64,000 nt of DNA, from assembly GCF_014202275.1 (NCBI RefSeq), contig NZ_JACHGF010000006.1, forward strand, positions 124,001 to 188,000, read 5' to 3'. Positions 61,001 to 64,000 of this stretch are shown here, piece after piece; position 1 is the stretch's first letter, and every line of letters begins with the position of its first letter. Source of the DNA: Rhabdobacter roseus (GTDB taxonomy: Bacteria; Bacteroidota; Bacteroidia; Cytophagales; Spirosomataceae). The position numbers and the translations under genes are program-made. The notes beneath the pieces were generated by a model. It was not told where the DNA came from. It searched no databases and saw nothing but the letters and a program-made list of their open reading frames with translations.

Positions 61001-62003
61001 GCTGAACGTAGAAAAACTTCTGAGGGGTACTTTCGGGTAAAAATACCTCTTGTGGGTACTTCCAGTGGACGTAAGATACCGACACGGCGTCAGGGGCTGC
61101 GCGCGGCACCAGCGACACCACTACCGCGCCGTCCGTAGCCAGATCGTCGGGCTGGAGCGTGGCCATAAAAAGTACCGTACCGTAGTTTTCCCAGCTGATT
61201 TCGCCCAGCTTTCGTTTTGGCGCGGTGGCTTCCCCCGTCCAGACCTCCACCCGGTGGGTACCGGCACTGCGCCCGGCCAACAGTACCTGCACGGTTGCAA
61301 GCTGGAACGAATCGCGCCGGGCGCGCTGGGTCGCCAGGCGGAGGGTCTCCCACTGGCCCGACGTGCGGGTACGACCGGTCCAGCCCTCGCCCACATCGTA
61401 GGGCGTTTGGATGTAGCCGTTGTCGTAGCCCGCCCCCAGGGGGTAGATGTTGCCCGCGGGGTATTCTTGTGTGAAGAGCTGAAGTACCTCCTCGCGGTGA
61501 TACGAAGCCGTCGGGCTGGCGGCAAGAGGGGGTACTTGCGGTACCCGTAGGCCGGGCTGACCGTCGAGTCGCCAGGTGAGGAAGTAGGCGGCGGTGTCGG
61601 AGAAAAGGCTATAGTGTGGGTGCGGCAGGGCGCGGGGCGTTACGTACAGCAGGGAGTCGGGCGCGCCGTCGTTGCGTTCGCCGTAAAATTCAATGAAATC
61701 TTGCGCGTCGAGGCGGCCGTCGGCCTCACCCGCTACGTGCAGGGCTACTTCCTTTCCTCTTCTAAAGAGCTGCAACGAGCGCGCCGGAACGGCGTCCGGT
61801 GCCAGGCCCGCTTGCCGGAGCTCCTCGGGCGTGAGGCGGTACCAGCCCGTTTGGGTTACCGGAATGCGCAGGTAAGTTTGCTGGGGCTGAATCCATTCGT
61901 TGCCGTAGATTTTTTGGGCATAAAGTACCCCCGACGGAAGTACCCCCGCTGCCAGCCAGAGCAGCGCCACGAGGAGTATAAAATGACGTATAGGTGTGCA
62001 CAT
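58083..62003 (-). CDS. C25-family peptidase with T9SS sorting tail (PorU2-like)
   Basis: I start it at ATG 62003 (MCTPIRHFILLVALLW), giving 1306 residues with a signal peptide. The central region is a gingipain-type C25 domain: catalytic H628 in LFGHSSL and C662 in VVVNGCALGNF, 34 residues apart as in gingipains. Beta-sandwich domains follow, and the last 80 residues (SPNPARDWVRFQLDLEGS to the end) are a type A sorting domain for the type IX secretion system. The layout fits the PorU2 group, relatives of the PorU sortase. True PorU has no sorting tail of this kind, and gingipains are shorter. It should be exported and surface-bound. Confidence 0.85.
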   Translation of the reverse strand: MCTPIRHFILLVALLWLAAGVLPSGVLYAQKIYGNEWIQPQQTYLRIPVTQTGWYRLTPEELRQAGLAPDAVPARSLQLFRRGKEVALHVAGEADGRLDAQDFIEFYGERNDGAPDSLLYVTPRALPHPHYSLFSDTAAYFLTWRLDGQPGLRVPQVPPLAASPTASYHREEVLQLFTQEYPAGNIYPLGAGYDNGYIQTPYDVGEGWTGRTRTSGQWETLRLATQRARRDSFQLATVQVLLAGRSAGTHRVEVWTGEATAPKRKLGEISWENYGTVLFMATLQPDDLATDGAVVVSLVPRAAPDAVSVSYVHWKYPQEVFLPESTPQKFFYVQPGTTIQVPATTGWTYYDVTNPHVPRRLAPGTSTAPEVQKVLAVREPLRAGTLRRMAFGVLDPSAINYLIVSHPALRQPTHGLTDPVAEYARYRASAAGGSYVPLVLNSQDVYDRFNYGEPGPLGIRRLLDWLHTRGQLRHAFLIGRALDPQTARPRATRWFEDMVPTAGWPGSDVALAMGLDPAAPHVPLVPVGRINALSAADVANYLEKVKQHEAQPAAAPWRKKVLHLSGGQNASEVGTFKTYVRDYEQKWQGTGVAAAIRTISKQTDAPVEQFPIAPLVNEGVALMTLFGHSSLNVTDIDIGNATDDARGYRNEHRYPAVVVNGCALGNFYYTPNVISSNWVLAPKRGAILFLSHTHNGLSTSMQRYSNALYEVLADAAYTSESFGTIQKEAIRRYMRLYPLLSDIVTAQQMSLQGDPAIRIFPARQPDYAWQSTSATFTDAQGGPLTAWSDSLRVRIVAANHGRYQPGTYQLQIRRFKDDALTASYLLTRPTFPLADTLSVLLPNTSHSGGDERWEWVLDPENRLSEENKNNNRLTQVLSLPEGGAVPLLPAAGDTLTQRNVTLVAQVPAGRAGLRVVFEQSTFADFRTLSRDTVTADGLVARLSVQLAEASPQVVYWRVRLVGDTARQSRWFRYAPATPPASPRLPEGIAYASELFAQVPAGADFRPVFSFQNLTQVPFRDSLVVVVRDEAQEGTFTETRFRIPPLVAGATYTYQPTLPTQRRLGNNRLSVSFNATRLPELQYENNTAELYFEVLPNRTPPTLDVLVDGRRLTDGEVVAPRPAIEVLLSDHNAYVAPSDTTHYRLWLREDCSNCPERRLWLSEAQWAQVPGQGFTLTARPPEALKPARYRLRVEGTDGSGNVAAPYQIRFRVTDAPPLVTVVASPNPARDWVRFQLDLEGSEPPPHWQVTLFDASGKQLAVLKKNAHLGRNELFWDMAHLPAGLYIYRLEVLGGPWQEVRSGRLIKQ

Positions 62004-62054
62004 AGAAAACGGTAGAAGCCGAAAACAGACCAAAAGTACGAACAAACTTGGCGA

Positions 62055-62576
62055 TCAGCTAATGGGCGGGTTGGGTATTCGTTGGTATTGGTTCATGGTG
62101 AAGCCGTAGGCGTGGCGCTGGTCGGGGCCGTGGTGGCGGGAAGCGGTGAGCTTCCAGTCGGCCCAGTCAAGTACCGGAAAAAAGGCATCGCCGTCCAGTT
62201 CAGCGTGCACCACCGAAAGGTACAGCTTTTGCGCCAGCGGAAGTACCTCCCGGAATACCGCCACGCCGCCCAGCACAAATACCTCTTCTTCCGCCGCCAG
62301 CAAGGCCAGCGCTTCCGGTAACGTACCGGCGCGCTCGCTGCGCTCGTGCAGGGGCAAGTCGGGCTGGGTGCTAAGGACCACGTTGCGGTAGGTGGAGTGG
62401 AGCGCGTCGGCGGCCTGGTAGCTCTTGCGGCCCATCAAAAAGGGCTTGCCCGCCGTCACTTCCCGAAAGTATCCCCATTCGTCGGGTAAGGACCAGGGTA
62501 GTTGGCCGTTACGCCCGATGACGTGGTTTTCGCTCATGGCGACGATAATGGACAAAGAAGGGTACTTTGAATGCAC
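62055..62576 (-). CDS. folA: Dihydrofolate reductase
   Basis: A 173-residue enzyme that reduces dihydrofolate with NADPH. The family pattern is complete: SIIVAMSENHVIGRNGQLPWSLPDEWGYF with the substrate-binding aspartate D32, GKPFLMGRKSYQA with the NADPH-site GRK, VVLSTQPD, FVLGGVAVFREVLPLAQKLYLSVVHAELDGDAFFP. It is a chromosomal-type (not plasmid-type) DHFR. It stands between the C25 peptidase gene and a spacer with the PadR promoter on the other strand. Target of trimethoprim in related bacteria; no resistance change can be judged by eye. Confidence 0.95.
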   Translation of the reverse strand: MHSKYPSLSIIVAMSENHVIGRNGQLPWSLPDEWGYFREVTAGKPFLMGRKSYQAADALHSTYRNVVLSTQPDLPLHERSERAGTLPEALALLAAEEEVFVLGGVAVFREVLPLAQKLYLSVVHAELDGDAFFPVLDWADWKLTASRHHGPDQRHAYGFTMNQYQRIPNPPIS

Positions 62577-62731
62577 GCGCTTAAAATAGTTTGAAGGTAC
62601 TTTACTGGCCCTTTTAACGTTGTCGGCGGGCTTTCTAGTCTTTCCTTTATTTACTTAATCAAAAGTATCGTCCGTTCAACCCGCTATTCTAACCATTCAT
62701 CCCTGATCCGAAAATACTTTAACATGGTACC

Positions 62732-62762
62732 TTGCATAGCAAAGTACCTTTGCATACCTTTG
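62732..62762 (+). promoter_or_regulatory. Promoter TTG-N20-TACCTTTG for padR
   Basis: TTG at 62732-62734 and TACCTTTG at 62755-62762 match both elements of the Bacteroidota promoter at good spacing; a second TACCTTTG lies at 62745-62752. The padR start is 82 bp downstream. Confidence 0.6.
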
Positions 62763-62844
62763 TAGAGTCGGGTAGAAGCGACCCGGCAAAGGATCTATTA
62801 GCCATGAAAAATTTTAGTGTTTTTAAAAACCCTTTTAAAATGAT

Positions 62845-63204
62845 ATGAATATCGAAAACGCCCAAGTGCAGATGCGAAAGGGGATCCTGGAGTTCTGTAT
62901 TCTGCACATCATATCGCGCGGAGAAGTGTACGCCTCTGACATGCTGGACGAGCTCACCTCGGCGCGCATCATGGTAGTGGAAGGTACCCTCTATCCGCTG
63001 CTGACCCGCCTCAAAAACGCCGGACTACTCGATTACAAGTGGGTGGAGTCGTCGTCGGGGCCGCCCCGCAAGTACTACGTCCTGACCGAAAACGGCAAGT
63101 TATTTCTGGACGCCATGGAAGCTACCTGGTTTGATCTTTCCGATTCGGTACGGACCATTATCCATAAAACCGGCGAATCCGGGCAATCGAACACTCTCTC
63201 CTGA
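62845..63204 (+). CDS. PadR-family transcriptional regulator
   Basis: A 119-residue winged-helix protein. QMRKGILEFCILHIISRGEVYASDMLDEL is the PadR start, and GTLYPLLTRLKNAGLLDYKWVESSSGPPRKYYVLTENG is the recognition helix and wing (about 45-85). The C-terminal helix (FLDAMEATWFDLSDSVRTIIHKTGE) dimerises. PadR proteins usually repress their own operon and release DNA on ligand or stress. Here the PspC-domain gene starts 36 bp later and is the evident target. Confidence 0.93.
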   Translation: MNIENAQVQMRKGILEFCILHIISRGEVYASDMLDELTSARIMVVEGTLYPLLTRLKNAGLLDYKWVESSSGPPRKYYVLTENGKLFLDAMEATWFDLSDSVRTIIHKTGESGQSNTLS

Positions 63205-63240
63205 TCCTAGGTGCCTCACTGACATACGATTATCAAAATC

Positions 63241-64000
63241 ATGAAGAAGACCATAAGCATCAATATCAGTGGCATTATCTTTCATATTGAGGAAGATGGC
63301 TACGATAAATTAAAGAACTACCTCAATTCCGTTCAGAAGTACTTCTCGTCGTTTGCGGACAGCAAGGAGATTCTTTCCGACATTGAGGGGCGCATCGCCG
63401 AGCGCTTTTTAAGCAAACAAAAAACCGAAAGCAAGCAGGTGATCTCGCTGGAAGACGTGGACGAGCTCATTGCGGCTATGGGTACCGTGGCCGATTTTGA
63501 GGCCATCGACCAAGCCGAAGACCTGCTGTCCGAGCCGCTACAACCAGTCCGGGAAGAAGCGTTTTCGGCCCAGCCAAAAGCGGAGCCGGACTTTACCGCG
63601 CCTCGTACCAGCCCTCCCAAAGCCGAAAAGCAAAGTACCTTCGCTGGTACCCGTCGTCTGGTGCGCGACCTACGCCGGAAGCTGCTGGGTGGCGTAGCGG
63701 CGGGCCTGGCCCACTACTTTAGCATCGATCCGCTCTGGGTGCGGCTGGCGTTTCTGATCACCGTGATCGGCTTACCCGTGGGGGCCGGTATTTTTAACCT
63801 CGACGAGGTATTTGGCCCCCTGGCCGGAATGTCGGTGATTCTGTACATTGCCATGTGGGTGGCGTTTCCGGGCTCGGCGTCGCTGGAAGAAGATACCCGC
63901 ATCAAGAAGTTCTACCGCGATCCTGACCGCAAGGTAGTAGGGGGCGTAGCGGGTGGCGTGGCCTCCTACTTCGGCGTAGACCTGGGTGTGGTGCGTTTTC
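63241..64000 (+). CDS. PspC-domain membrane protein (3' end outside window)
   Basis: Reading frame open from ATG 63241 to the window end (253 codons). Residues 1-75 are a soluble head (KKTISINISGIIFHIEEDGYDKLKNYLNSVQKYF), an N-terminal domain seen on many Bacteroidota PspC proteins. A linker rich in P, A and E follows, then the first PspC domain at about 142-220 (RRKLLGGVAAGLAHYFSIDPLWVRLAF and further helices) and the start of a second at about 225 (DRKVVGGVAGGVASYFGVDLGVVRF). PspC proteins sense envelope stress. It is cotranscribed with padR. Confidence 0.9.
   Translation, partial: MKKTISINISGIIFHIEEDGYDKLKNYLNSVQKYFSSFADSKEILSDIEGRIAERFLSKQKTESKQVISLEDVDELIAAMGTVADFEAIDQAEDLLSEPLQPVREEAFSAQPKAEPDFTAPRTSPPKAEKQSTFAGTRRLVRDLRRKLLGGVAAGLAHYFSIDPLWVRLAFLITVIGLPVGAGIFNLDEVFGPLAGMSVILYIAMWVAFPGSASLEEDTRIKKFYRDPDRKVVGGVAGGVASYFGVDLGVVRF

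Noticed and set aside
62719-62907. Minus-strand frame upstream of padR
   Set aside because: It overlaps the padR promoter and the padR start and shows no family features.
1-64000. Insertion sequences, integrases, prophage or tRNA genes
   Set aside because: No transposase, recombinase or phage protein was found among the reading frames, and no tRNA cloverleaf was recognised by eye.

Overview
The window comes from a GC-rich member of the Bacteroidota, most likely a Cytophagales / Spirosomaceae-type bacterium. The grounds are protein families rather than any marker gene: SusC/SusD and an ECF sigma / FecR pair, a C25 peptidase with a type IX secretion tail, many 800-residue double-FtsX permeases, an ErmF-like methylase, and promoters of the TTG...TAnnTTTG type. 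No rRNA or tRNA gene was recognised.

Layout. 1-6770: three large MacB/FtsX-like permeases (the first cut by the window edge) and a small secreted protein. 7022-9363: a membrane protein, a winged-helix regulator and a DUF4153 membrane protein. 9558-14132: a DUF5060/DUF4038 glycosidase, a coiled-coil secreted protein, a membrane-anchored LuxR regulator and a small membrane protein. 14292-23349: a glycan-uptake locus (SusD, SusC with STN domain, FecR, ECF sigma, all on the minus strand) facing a GH1 beta-glucosidase on the plus strand. 23414-25308: a Kazal-type inhibitor, a small lipoprotein and a DUF4097 beta-helix protein. 25587-40887: six more FtsX-like permeases in a head-to-tail row. 41052-52462: outer-membrane barrels, a pentapeptide-repeat protein, an AT-rich lipoprotein between direct repeats, an acyl-CoA dehydrogenase, a DUF389 protein, a Na+/H+ antiporter, an alpha-helical protein with a DVDDTA motif, and MazG. 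52469-56832: thiamine pyrophosphokinase, then an AT-richer accessory patch (two toxin-less HigA antitoxins, a Uma2 nuclease, an arylamine N-acetyltransferase and an Erm 23S rRNA methylase). 56893-62576: a GT-C glycosyltransferase, a PorU2-like C25 peptidase and dihydrofolate reductase. 62845-64000: a PadR regulator with a PspC-domain protein that runs off the window.

Three features of the DNA stand out. The word AAGTACC / GGTACTT (core GTAC) is far more frequent than chance in genes and spacers, and inverted pairs of it build several terminator hairpins. Two families of intergenic palindromic repeats sit mainly behind the permease genes. Nine double-FtsX permeases lie on one strand with no ATPase, membrane-fusion or TolC partner in view, so they presumably borrow an ATPase encoded elsewhere. 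All functions are inferred from sequence recognition by eye; no database search was run.
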